A stretch of DNA of 64,000 bases, from positions 248,001 through 312,000 of the forward strand of contig JAWKVX010000005.1 in the NCBI GenBank assembly GCA_041397825.1, written 5' to 3'. Every line of letters begins with the position of its first letter. Within the stretch, counting starts at the first letter, position 1. Below, piece after piece: positions 43,327 to 50,884 of the stretch. The notes under the pieces were generated by a model that saw only the letters and a program-made list of their open reading frames with translations, was not told the DNA's origin and ran no database searches. This DNA is from JANNSX01 sp041397825. GTDB lineage: Bacteria; Pseudomonadota; Alphaproteobacteria; Rhizobiales; Hyphomicrobiaceae. The translations under genes and the position numbers were made by a program.

Positions 43327-43401
43327 TGGTGGGCGGTGCAAGGTTCGAACTTGCGACCCCTACGATGTCAACGTAGTGCTCTACCACTGAGCTAACCGCC
43401 C
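43327..43401 (-). tRNA. tRNA-Val (anticodon GAC)
   Basis: On the minus strand the acceptor GGGCGGT pairs with ACCGCCC, the D arm is GCTCAGTGGTAGAGC, and anticodon stem CTACG/CGTAG encloses loop TTGACAT (anticodon GAC). The T arm has the invariant TTCGAAC. The discriminator A is followed by an encoded CCA (43327-43329). Length and all stems are normal. Confidence 0.95.
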
Positions 43402-43420
43402 GGCATCGCCCGAAGGCGGC

Positions 43421-43453
43421 TGGACACTTACCGGATCATGCCGGAGGTGTCCA
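43421..43453 (-). terminator. Hairpin between the DUF1989 gene and tRNA-Val
   Basis: TGGACAC (43421-43427) pairs with GTGTCCA (43447-43453), and inside these arms CCGG pairs with CCGG around ATCATG. It begins about 30 bp after the stop of the DUF1989 gene and just upstream of the tRNA, so it could end that transcript. No U-tract follows. Confidence 0.4.
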
Positions 43454-43483
43454 GAGCCGCGGATTGGGCCTCCGGCCTGGCCG

Positions 43484-44113
43484 TCAGCCCAGGATCTGGT
43501 AGTGCACCTCGACCGTCTTGCCCTTGTTGATCGGCAGGATGTCTTGCGGGCAGCAGCTCATCGCTACGATGCAGTCCATCTCGGCCCTGAGGATGACGTA
43601 GTCGCCCGGCTTCGACACCGGCTCCTCGAACGTGAGCTTGCCACCCTTGCCGACCGGAATGTTCATGAAGAGGTTGAGCGGGCTCGGTGTTTCGGGCGCG
43701 CGGAGGCCGATCTGGCGCATGCCGGCGTGCAGATTGTCGGTGCAGTTGTCGTGGTACTCCTTGCAGCCGAGCAGGCCGTAGCGGTAGTCGTCGCAGGCCG
43801 CCATCAGCGTATCGTGGATGCCGGGCGAGGTGTCCTTCTCGAAATACATGATCGGCCGGCGGCGGTTCGAATAGAGGTAGTGACCCTCAGTCGGGAAGAT
43901 CGTGCCGATGGTGGGCCTCAGATGCTCCATCGACATGAACTCGGTCAGGTCCTCGGCGCTGAAGCTCCAGGTATCGACGACCTGATGACCGTGGGTATTG
44001 ATGATCTTGATGGCTTGCCCCTTGTTGACCCGGGCCGCCCTGCCGCGCCGCGCCGGCACGATGAAGAGCTCCGATTCGGTCGTCCGTGCCGATGATCCTC
44101 TTGCCTTGGCCAT
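43484..44113 (-). CDS. DUF1989 / urea-carboxylase-associated family protein
   Basis: The start at 44113 gives 209 residues. Features of the family are GQAIKIINTHGHQVVDTWSF near residue 32, FMSMEHLRPTIGTIFPTEG near 60, LGCKEYHDNCTDNLHAGM near 115, and SPLNLFMNIPVGKGGKLTFE with a following AEMDCIVAMSCCPQD. His and Cys in conserved positions suggest a metal site, as in a cupin-like fold. These proteins usually accompany urea carboxylase or carboxyguanidine deiminase genes; in guanidine degradation a homologous pair acts as the deiminase. Here it stands alone, with no urea carboxylase in the window, so the substrate is open. Confidence 0.82.
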   Translation of the reverse strand: MAKARGSSARTTESELFIVPARRGRAARVNKGQAIKIINTHGHQVVDTWSFSAEDLTEFMSMEHLRPTIGTIFPTEGHYLYSNRRRPIMYFEKDTSPGIHDTLMAACDDYRYGLLGCKEYHDNCTDNLHAGMRQIGLRAPETPSPLNLFMNIPVGKGGKLTFEEPVSKPGDYVILRAEMDCIVAMSCCPQDILPINKGKTVEVHYQILG

Positions 44114-44289
44114 GCCGTGTCTCCTCTCCCAAGCCTCGAAAGCGCCCATCCTGCCGGGCCTTGGCACAGGTCTAGCATGTCATGCCGCTGCCGGAACAGC
44201 GGGCCCGGTGCCTCGGTCACGCGCGAGCGTTAACCGAGTTTGCGGCCGTGCTGACCACCGCGAAGTGCATCACGCCCGAGAGGTTGCTC

Positions 44290-45285
44290 ATGTGCCGTAG
44301 ATTGGCTGCAGCGTTCGCCACGCTGGTCGTCCTCAGTGTCCCAGCCGGGGCCATGCCGCAATGCGGTGGGCGCGACCTCACTGCGGCCCTCCAGACGACG
44401 GATCAGTCTCTGCATCGGCGGATCCGGGAGGAGGGGCGGAGCCTCGCCAATACAGAGGCCAATCTCTGGCGGATCGAGCGCGAGGGGGCTGAGCCCTCCT
44501 ATCTGTTCGCCACCGTCCACGTCACGGACTCGCGGCTCGCGAAGCTCTCACCGCAGACGGCTGAGGCCCTGGCGACGGCCCGGAGCGTCGCCGTCGAGGT
44601 GACGGGGGTCACCGAGCAGTCGATGTCGGAGGCCCTCGCCGCCCTGGCGGACCGGGTCGTGCTGCCGCCGACCGACGGGCTTGGCCGCCATCTGAGTGCG
44701 AACGAGCAGGTGGCACTGTCGCGGGCTGCGCTGGCCGTTGGCGCCGATTCCGTCCTGCTCGACCGGATGCAACCGTGGTTCGTCGGCGTGATGCTGGCAC
44801 TGCCGCCCTGCGAGCAGCAGAGGCTGGCGGGCGGTCTCGAGCCGCTCGACGGACGCATCGAGGCCGAGGGCATCGAGCGTGGCGCCGAGGTGGTCGGTCT
44901 CGAGACCATCGAGGAGCAGCTGACGGCACTGGCGGATATGCCGTTCGAGACCCAGATCGCCAACCTGAAACTGACGCTCGCCCTATCGGATGCGACCGAG
45001 GATCTGAACGAGACGCTGATCACCCTCTACCGCGAGCACCGGATCGGCGAGGTGTGGCCGTTGACCGTGGCTCTGGCCGAGGACAAGGCCCTCGCGCGCC
45101 GGGTGGTCACGGAGTTTCAGCTGCGGCTGATCGAGGAGCGCAACATCCGCATGCGCGATCGCGCCCTGCCGCTCATCGAAAGAGGCGGCGCTTTCGTCGC
45201 CGTCGGCGCCCTGCACCTCCCCGGCGACAAAGGGCTCGTGGCGCTATTCCGGGAAGCGGGCTACACGGTGACACCCGTCGAATAG
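44290..45285 (+). CDS. TraB/GumN family protein
   Basis: The ATG at 44290 gives 331 residues with a signal peptide (LAAAFATLVVLSVPAGAMPQ, about 5-24). The TraB/GumN domain starts at ANLWRIEREGAEPSYLFATV with the conserved His in VHVTD. It continues through TARSVAVEVTGVTE, EVVGLETIEEQLTALADM near 200 and ends with the paired GxxH motif AVGALHLPGDKGLVALFREA. The fold is related to metal-dependent peptidases such as TIKI/PrgY; bacterial members are exported and uncharacterised. It precedes the FAD oxidoreductase by 40 bp on the same strand. Confidence 0.87.
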   Translation: MCRRLAAAFATLVVLSVPAGAMPQCGGRDLTAALQTTDQSLHRRIREEGRSLANTEANLWRIEREGAEPSYLFATVHVTDSRLAKLSPQTAEALATARSVAVEVTGVTEQSMSEALAALADRVVLPPTDGLGRHLSANEQVALSRAALAVGADSVLLDRMQPWFVGVMLALPPCEQQRLAGGLEPLDGRIEAEGIERGAEVVGLETIEEQLTALADMPFETQIANLKLTLALSDATEDLNETLITLYREHRIGEVWPLTVALAEDKALARRVVTEFQLRLIEERNIRMRDRALPLIERGGAFVAVGALHLPGDKGLVALFREAGYTVTPVE

Positions 45286-45325
45286 CGGCGCCGAATCAGC
45301 GGCGCCCCCAACTTCCGAGCCCCAC

Positions 45326-46654
45326 ATGGCGCCCATACCCGATCCGTTCGAAGGCAGCGAAGGCCTGCCGGAGCAGGCCGATGTCGTCGTCATTGGCGGC
45401 GGCATTATTGGCGTCTGCACCGCCTTATCGCTCGCCGAGCGAGGCGTCTCGGTCGCGCTGGTCGAGAAGGGCGAGATCGCCGGCGAGCAATCGAGCCGGA
45501 ATTGGGGCTGGTGCCGGCAAATGGGTCGCGATCCCCGCGAGATACCACTCATCGTCGAAAGCCTGACGATGTGGCGGAGCCTCAACGAGCACATCGGCGC
45601 CGAGACCGGGTACCGCCAGTCGGGCATCCTCTATACGGCGCTGACCGACAAGGAGCTCGAGGAGCGCGCCGCCTGGCTCAAATACGCCCGCGAGTACCAG
45701 CTCGACAGCCACATGATCTCGGGCGAGAAGGTGGCCGAGCTGCTGCCGGGCGGAGCGACGACCTGGAAGGGCGCGCTCTACACGCCGACCGACGGCCGGG
45801 CCGAGCCGACGCGGGCGACCTCGGCGATCGCCAAGGCCGCTCAGGATCGCGGCGCCTTCATCGCCCGCCGCTGTGCGGCACGCGGCATCGAGACGAGCGC
45901 CGGCAGGATTTCCGCCGTCGTCACCGAGCGCGGCACGATCCGGACGGGGAGCGTCGTGCTCGCCGGTGGCGCCTGGTCGGGGCTCTTCGCCGGCAATGCG
46001 GGCGTGAGCTTTCCCCAGCTCAAGGTCGTCAACTCGGTGATGCGGACCGTGCCGATGGACGCCGGCTTCGAGACCTCGACGTCGGGCGGCGGCTACGCCG
46101 TCCGGAAGCGGCTCGACGGCGGCTATACGATCGCCCAGCAGCATCTGTCGATGGTCGACATCGTTCCCGACAGCTTCCGGCTTCTCTTCAAGTTCCTGCC
46201 GGCGCTGATGCACGATCCGGCGAGCCTCAGGTTTCGCGTCGGCAGGACGTTTTTCACGGAGGCCTCATTTCCGAGACGCTGGCAACTCGATCGGGAAACG
46301 GTGTTCGAGCGCGTCCGCGTGCTCGATCCTGAGCCGGTCAGATGGGTGCTGGACGATGCCATGCGCAAGCTCGAAAGGACCTTCCCGGTCTTCAAGGGCG
46401 CCTCGATCGTCGAGCGCTGGGCGGGCGCCATCGATGTCACGCCGGACGCCGTTCCGGTCATATCCGAGGTCGACGGACATCCGGGGTTCTTCATTGCATC
46501 GGGGTTCTCAGGCCATGGCTTCGGTCTTGGCCCGGGCGCAGGTCGCCTGGTCGCCGACCTCGTGACGGGTGCTGCACCGCTCGTCGATCCATCACCTTTT
46601 CGATACAAGCGACTGATTGATGGAACGAAGCCTCAACTCATCGGCGGCTTTTGA
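45326..46654 (+). CDS. FAD-dependent oxidoreductase (DAO family)
   Basis: A 442-residue protein with dinucleotide motif ADVVVIGGGIIGVCTALSLA near residue 18, SSRNWGWCRQMGRDPREIPL near 56 (the Ser-Arg-Asn-Trp-Gly contact typical of amine oxidases of this group), the second FAD region RTGSVVLAGGAWSGLFAGN near 210, and GHGFGLGPGAGRLVADLVTG near the C-terminus. It probably oxidises an N-methyl or D-amino acid. It is only distantly related to the shorter enzyme at 10584. The small FixK-box gene starts 89 bp downstream on the same strand. Confidence 0.88.
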   Translation: MAPIPDPFEGSEGLPEQADVVVIGGGIIGVCTALSLAERGVSVALVEKGEIAGEQSSRNWGWCRQMGRDPREIPLIVESLTMWRSLNEHIGAETGYRQSGILYTALTDKELEERAAWLKYAREYQLDSHMISGEKVAELLPGGATTWKGALYTPTDGRAEPTRATSAIAKAAQDRGAFIARRCAARGIETSAGRISAVVTERGTIRTGSVVLAGGAWSGLFAGNAGVSFPQLKVVNSVMRTVPMDAGFETSTSGGGYAVRKRLDGGYTIAQQHLSMVDIVPDSFRLLFKFLPALMHDPASLRFRVGRTFFTEASFPRRWQLDRETVFERVRVLDPEPVRWVLDDAMRKLERTFPVFKGASIVERWAGAIDVTPDAVPVISEVDGHPGFFIASGFSGHGFGLGPGAGRLVADLVTGAAPLVDPSPFRYKRLIDGTKPQLIGGF

Positions 46655-46672
46655 CAGTGCCGCAGCGTGTTC

Positions 46673-46686
46673 TTGATCCAGGTCAA
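46673..46686 (+). promoter_or_regulatory. FixK/FnrL-type (FNR-family) binding site
   Basis: TTGATCCAGGTCAA is a near-perfect inverted repeat matching the alphaproteobacterial FnrL/FixK consensus TTGAT-N4-(A/G)TCAA. Its centre is about 64 bp upstream of the ATG at 46744. A TATCTG at 46714-46719 would place the transcription start near -45 relative to the box centre, close to class II activator geometry. This predicts induction of the small downstream gene under low oxygen. Confidence 0.65.
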
Positions 46687-46743
46687 GTCGTTCGAACCCG
46701 TCTCCGTTGATCCTATCTGGGATCAGCACCAAGGAGAGGGACG

Positions 46744-46968
46744 ATGTCCGGGATCAGTGACTTGCCGAAAGGGTATTGCAGGGCCTTTGGCAAGGAGGCG
46801 CTGTTTGCCACGACAGCCAGCTATTGCCGTGAGGCCAACGGCTGCACGGCGCCGGATTGCCCGCTCGAGACGAGCGGCCAGCGGCCTGACACCGATCGGG
46901 CCGTCAACATGCTCGGCGGCGGCTTGGCGCTCACCTATCTCGTCCATGCGGGCCGGCGCGAGCGCTGA
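46744..46968 (+). CDS. Small four-cysteine protein of unknown function
   Basis: A 74-residue cytoplasmic protein with a strong ribosome-binding site (AAGGAG at 46731-46736, 7 bp before the ATG). It contains four cysteines: Cys12 (GYCRAFGKEALF), Cys28 (SYCRE), Cys34 (NGC) and Cys39 (DCPLE). The C28-x5-C34-x4-C39 spacing suggests a metal or Fe-S site. The C-terminal half (RAVNMLGGGLALTYLVHAGR) is helical and ends in RRER. I recognise no named family. The FNR-type box directly upstream suggests expression when oxygen is low. Confidence 0.72.
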   Translation: MSGISDLPKGYCRAFGKEALFATTASYCREANGCTAPDCPLETSGQRPDTDRAVNMLGGGLALTYLVHAGRRER

Positions 46969-47080
46969 GCTCGCGTGCGGGCAAAGGCAGCACCCGACCG
47001 AAGCTCTGCCTGGTGGCATTTGGCCGTGACCGGTCGGTGACGGGAAGCGGGTGGCTGCCGCCACAAACGCATGGTGTGCT

Positions 47081-48076
47081 CTACTGACGTCCGGCCCGGC
47101 TTTCCCGCCAGGCGATGACAATGCCCGATCCGACGATCAAGCTGACACCCGCCCAGACGATCGGTGCCGGGAAATCGCCGAACATCAGATAGCCGAGAAC
47201 GGTGGCGCCGACGATCTCGACGTAGGTGAACGGGGCGAGTTGCGACGCCGCCGCATAGCTATAGGCGAGCGTCAGCATCCAGTAACCGGCGAAGCCGATG
47301 AAGCCGGCTACGGCGATCAACAGCAGCTCCGACAGTGTCGGCGTGAGCCAGACGAACGGTAGCATGCCCCCCGTGACGGCCATGCTGATCAGGGTCGAGA
47401 TCGACAGCGTTGTCAGAGCCGGATCGCTCGCCGCCAGCCGTCGGGTCAGCAGCATGGACGTCGCGAAGCAGAAGCCGGCGGCGATCGCCAGCAGCATGGC
47501 CGGCGAGATCTCGGCGAAGCCTGGCCTGATGATGATGAGCGCACCGATGAAGCCGACGAACACCGCCGACCATCGCCAGGGACCGACGCGCTCTCCGAGG
47601 AGCAGCGGCGACAGCGCCGTCGCCAGCATCGGGTGAATGAAGAAGATCGCCAGCGAGTCGGCCAGAGGCAGTGTCGCGATCGCCAGCGTGAAGAAGACGG
47701 TTGAGCCGGTGGCGAGCGTGCCACGGAGCACCTGCAGCCAGGGATGCGCCGGAGTGAGCCAGGCGAAGCCGTGCTTGCCGATGAGAAACGGCAGCAGCAT
47801 CGCGAAGTAGATGAGCGTCCGACCGAACACCACCTCCGACACATGCAGGCGGTCCTGCAGGAGCTTCGAGACCGCATCCATGAGCGGGAAATAGCTCATA
47901 CAACCGATCATCAGGGCGATGCCGACGAGCGGGCGGCCCGTCCCAGTCGTGGCCGGTCCCGCCGGACGACGGTCGACAGCGGACAACACGAACGGCCTTG
48001 CGGATGGCGATGGAACGCGGATCTTCGTTCTGGTCATGGGAAGGGACGTGCGGCCGCCATGTGCGGCACATGCCAT
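47081..48076 (-). CDS. EamA/DMT-family permease
   Basis: This protein of up to 331 residues has about ten hydrophobic helices in two EamA repeats. The first repeat starts at PLVGIALMIGCMSYFPLMDA (about 48-67) and includes LEV-type TLATGSTVFFTLAIATLPLA; the second starts near GEI-like SPAMLLAIAAGFCFATSMLL and ends with GDFPAPIVWAGVSLIVGSG. The N-terminal 45 residues are polar; the ATG at 48037 (residue 14) is an alternative start. Such permeases export amino acids or other metabolites. It is downstream of lpdA in the opposite orientation to the small 4-Cys gene and converges on it. Confidence 0.86.
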   Translation of the reverse strand: MACAAHGGRTSLPMTRTKIRVPSPSARPFVLSAVDRRPAGPATTGTGRPLVGIALMIGCMSYFPLMDAVSKLLQDRLHVSEVVFGRTLIYFAMLLPFLIGKHGFAWLTPAHPWLQVLRGTLATGSTVFFTLAIATLPLADSLAIFFIHPMLATALSPLLLGERVGPWRWSAVFVGFIGALIIIRPGFAEISPAMLLAIAAGFCFATSMLLTRRLAASDPALTTLSISTLISMAVTGGMLPFVWLTPTLSELLLIAVAGFIGFAGYWMLTLAYSYAAASQLAPFTYVEIVGATVLGYLMFGDFPAPIVWAGVSLIVGSGIVIAWRESRAGRQ

Positions 48077-48100
48077 GTCCGCCCGGGGTCTGTCGATGGA

Positions 48101-49504
48101 CTATATGTGGATCGCCCGCCCGCCAGCGCCGAGCGCGGCCTCCTTGACGGCCTCGGCCATGGTCGGGTGCGCGTGGCAGGTGCGGGCGAGCTGGTCGGCC
48201 GTGCCGCCGAGCTCCATCAGCACTGCCGCCTCGGCGATGAGCTCCCCCGCCCCCGTACCGATGATATGGACGCCCAGCACCCGGTCGGTCGTCTGATCGG
48301 CCAACACCTTGACGAAACCCTCGGCGGTCTTGTTGACCTTGGCGCGGCCGTTGGCAGTGAAGGGGAACTTGCCGATCTTGTACGCGATGTTGGCGGCTTT
48401 CAGCTCCTCCTCGGTGCGTCCGACGGCGGCGACCTCAGGATTGGTGTAGACGACACCCGGGATGACGCCGTAGTTCACATGCCCTCGCTTGCCGGCGAGG
48501 ATCTCGGCAACCGCCACACCCTCGTCCTCCGCCTTGTGGGCGAGCATCGGCCCGGCGATGACATCGCCGATGGCAAAAATTCCGCGTACGGTTGTCTGAT
48601 AGTGCTCGTCGACCGTGATGCGCCCCTTCTTGTCAATGGCGATGCCACTCGTGTCCAGCCCCAGGCCATCCGTATAGGGGACGCGGCCGATGGCGACGAG
48701 CACGACATCGGCATCGAGCGACTCCGCTGCGCCGCCCGCCGCTGGCTCGACGGTGACCGTGAGCCGGCCGGCCTGCCGGGTCGCGCCCGTCACCTTCGAG
48801 GCGAGCTTGAAGGTGAAGCCCTGCTTCTGGAGGATGCGCTGAAAGTGCTTTGCGACATCGCCATCCATGCCGGGAAGAATGCGGTCGAGATACTCGACGA
48901 CCGTCACCTCGGCACCGAGGCGCCGCCAGACCGAGCCGAGCTCCAGGCCGATCACGCCCGCACCCACGACGACAAGCTTGCCGGGAATCTTGTTCAGGCA
49001 GAGTGCACCGGTCGAGGAGACGATCGACGTTTCGTCGATGTCGAGGCCCTTGAGGCGCGCAACGTCAGAGCCCGTGGCGATGACGATGGCGCTGGCTTCG
49101 ATCGTCGTCCGGACCCCGCTGTCGGCCGTGACCTCAACCTTGCCAGGCGCGGCGATCGAGCCGGAACCCTGGTGCACGTCGATCTTGTTCTTCTTCATGA
49201 GAAAGGCGACGCCCGCCGTGTTCCCTTTGACACCTTCATCCTTGAAGGCCTGCATCTTAGCAAGGTCGAGCGTCGGCGCGACGGCGATCCCCATGCCGGC
49301 GAAGGCGTGCTTAGCCTCATGATAGAGTTCGGAGGCATGTAGCAATGCCTTGGAGGGAATGCAGCCGATGTTGAGGCAGGTTCCGCCAAGTGTCGCCCGC
49401 TTTTCTACGACGGCAACCTTGAGGCCGAGTTGCGCCGCGCGTATTGCGCAAACATATCCGCCGGGGCCGGTGCCGATGACGATGAGATCGTAGGGAGAGG
49501 GCAT
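48101..49504 (-). CDS. lpdA: Dihydrolipoyl dehydrogenase (E3)
   Basis: A 467-residue flavoprotein with FAD motif LIVIGTGPGGYVCAIRAAQL (7-26), the redox-active disulfide GGTCLNIGCIPSK (Cys43, Cys48), NAD-binding VVGAGVIGLELGSVWRRLGA near 180, FAIGDVIAGPMLAHKAEDEG near 310 and the catalytic His-Glu pair in CHAHPTMAEAVKEA near 445. It reoxidises dihydrolipoamide of OdhB (and possibly other complexes) with NAD+. It is the last gene of the TCA cluster, 128 bp downstream of odhB. Confidence 0.96.
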   Translation of the reverse strand: MPSPYDLIVIGTGPGGYVCAIRAAQLGLKVAVVEKRATLGGTCLNIGCIPSKALLHASELYHEAKHAFAGMGIAVAPTLDLAKMQAFKDEGVKGNTAGVAFLMKKNKIDVHQGSGSIAAPGKVEVTADSGVRTTIEASAIVIATGSDVARLKGLDIDETSIVSSTGALCLNKIPGKLVVVGAGVIGLELGSVWRRLGAEVTVVEYLDRILPGMDGDVAKHFQRILQKQGFTFKLASKVTGATRQAGRLTVTVEPAAGGAAESLDADVVLVAIGRVPYTDGLGLDTSGIAIDKKGRITVDEHYQTTVRGIFAIGDVIAGPMLAHKAEDEGVAVAEILAGKRGHVNYGVIPGVVYTNPEVAAVGRTEEELKAANIAYKIGKFPFTANGRAKVNKTAEGFVKVLADQTTDRVLGVHIIGTGAGELIAEAAVLMELGGTADQLARTCHAHPTMAEAVKEAALGAGGRAIHI

Positions 49505-49632
49505 GGGGTCACTGAGGTTGGAATGGGGGTTGGATCGAGCGTAGCGAAGCTCAGCATGAATGCAATGTGTGAAAGCGCTGGATTTCCGACGGCCTCGCGG
49601 TCCTCAGCGCAAGCCGGCAAGCCACAACGTAC

Positions 49633-50871
49633 CTACAGCTCAAGCATCATACGCTTCGGATCCTCGAGCGCCTCCTTGACGCGCACGAGGAATGTGACGG
49701 CCTCCTTGCCGTCGACGATGCGGTGATCGTAGCTCAACGCCAGATACATCATCGGCCGCGCGACGATCTGGCCGGCGCGGACGACCGCGCGCTCCTCGAT
49801 CCTGTGCATGCCGAGGATGCCGGACTGTGGCGCATTGAGGATCGGCGTCGACAGCATCGATCCGTAGACGCCGCCATTCGAGATCGTGAAGGTGCCGCCC
49901 TGCATCTCCTCGATGGCGAGCTTGCCGGCGCGGGCGCGGGCACCGAAATCGGCAATCGTCCTTTCGATGTCGGCCAGCGACATGTGGTCGGCCTCGCGGA
50001 CGACCGGCACGACGAGCCCGCGATCGGTGCCGACGGCGACGCCGATATGGTAGTAGTTCTTATAGATGATGTCGGTGCCGTCGATCTCGGCATTGACCGC
50101 CGGGATCTCCTTCAGCGCCATCACGCAGGCCTTTACGAAAAAGCCCATGAAGCCGAGCTTGACGCCGTGCTTCTGCTCGAACAGCTCCTTGTAGCTCTTC
50201 CTGAGATCCATGATTGCGCCCATGTCGACGTCGTTGAACGTCGTCAGCATGGCGGCCGTCGACTGCGCCTCCTTGAGGCGCCGGGCGATGGTCTGCCGGA
50301 GGCGGCTCATCCTCACCCGTTCCTCGCGCTTGGCATCGGCCTCGGGTGAAGGCGCGCGCGGCGCCGCTGGCGTCGGCGCCTGCGCTGCGGCGGCCCCGGC
50401 AGGTGGCGCCTCGTGAGCAGTGCGCATTAACTCCTCGAGCGTTCGGGACGATGGCGCGGGAATCGTCACCGGGCCCTTTTGGGTCGGCGGAGAGGCGGGC
50501 TGTGCGGTTGGTACCGGTCTCGGTGTGGACGGCGGGGCCGCAGGCGTTGGCGCTGGGGCCTGTGTTTCGACAGGCGCTGGAGCCGCGGCAGGCTTGGACG
50601 ACGGCGCCGCTGTGGGCTTGGCCGGTGCTCCCGTGCCCTCGACGACGCTGCCGAGTACGGCGCCGACCGCCACGGTCGCACCTTCAGCCGCCACGATCGG
50701 CCCGAGCACGCCGGCCATCGGCGCCACCACCTCGACCGCCACTTTGTCGGTCTCGAGCTCGACCAGCGGCTCGTCGGCGGCGACGGCATCGCCGGCCGCC
50801 TTCATCCATTTGCCGACGGTCGCCTCGCGAACCGATTCGCCAAGCGTCGGAACCTTGATCTCGACTGCCAT
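49633..50871 (-). CDS. odhB: Dihydrolipoyl succinyltransferase (E2 of 2-oxoglutarate dehydrogenase)
   Basis: This 412-residue protein has an N-terminal lipoyl domain with the lipoylated Lys43 (VELETDKVAVEVVAPM), then a long Ala/Pro-rich linker (about 80-165) containing a short peripheral-subunit-binding remnant (SRTLEELMRTAHEA). The catalytic domain has TFNDVDMGAIMDLR near 210, GVYGSMLSTPILN near 335 and the active site LSYDHRIVDGKEAV near 379, with the catalytic His and Asp. It transfers succinyl groups to CoA. It follows sucA after 13 bp and uses the E3 encoded next. Confidence 0.96.
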   Translation of the reverse strand: MAVEIKVPTLGESVREATVGKWMKAAGDAVAADEPLVELETDKVAVEVVAPMAGVLGPIVAAEGATVAVGAVLGSVVEGTGAPAKPTAAPSSKPAAAPAPVETQAPAPTPAAPPSTPRPVPTAQPASPPTQKGPVTIPAPSSRTLEELMRTAHEAPPAGAAAAQAPTPAAPRAPSPEADAKREERVRMSRLRQTIARRLKEAQSTAAMLTTFNDVDMGAIMDLRKSYKELFEQKHGVKLGFMGFFVKACVMALKEIPAVNAEIDGTDIIYKNYYHIGVAVGTDRGLVVPVVREADHMSLADIERTIADFGARARAGKLAIEEMQGGTFTISNGGVYGSMLSTPILNAPQSGILGMHRIEERAVVRAGQIVARPMMYLALSYDHRIVDGKEAVTFLVRVKEALEDPKRMMLEL

Positions 50872-50884
50872 GTCCGCCTGTCCT

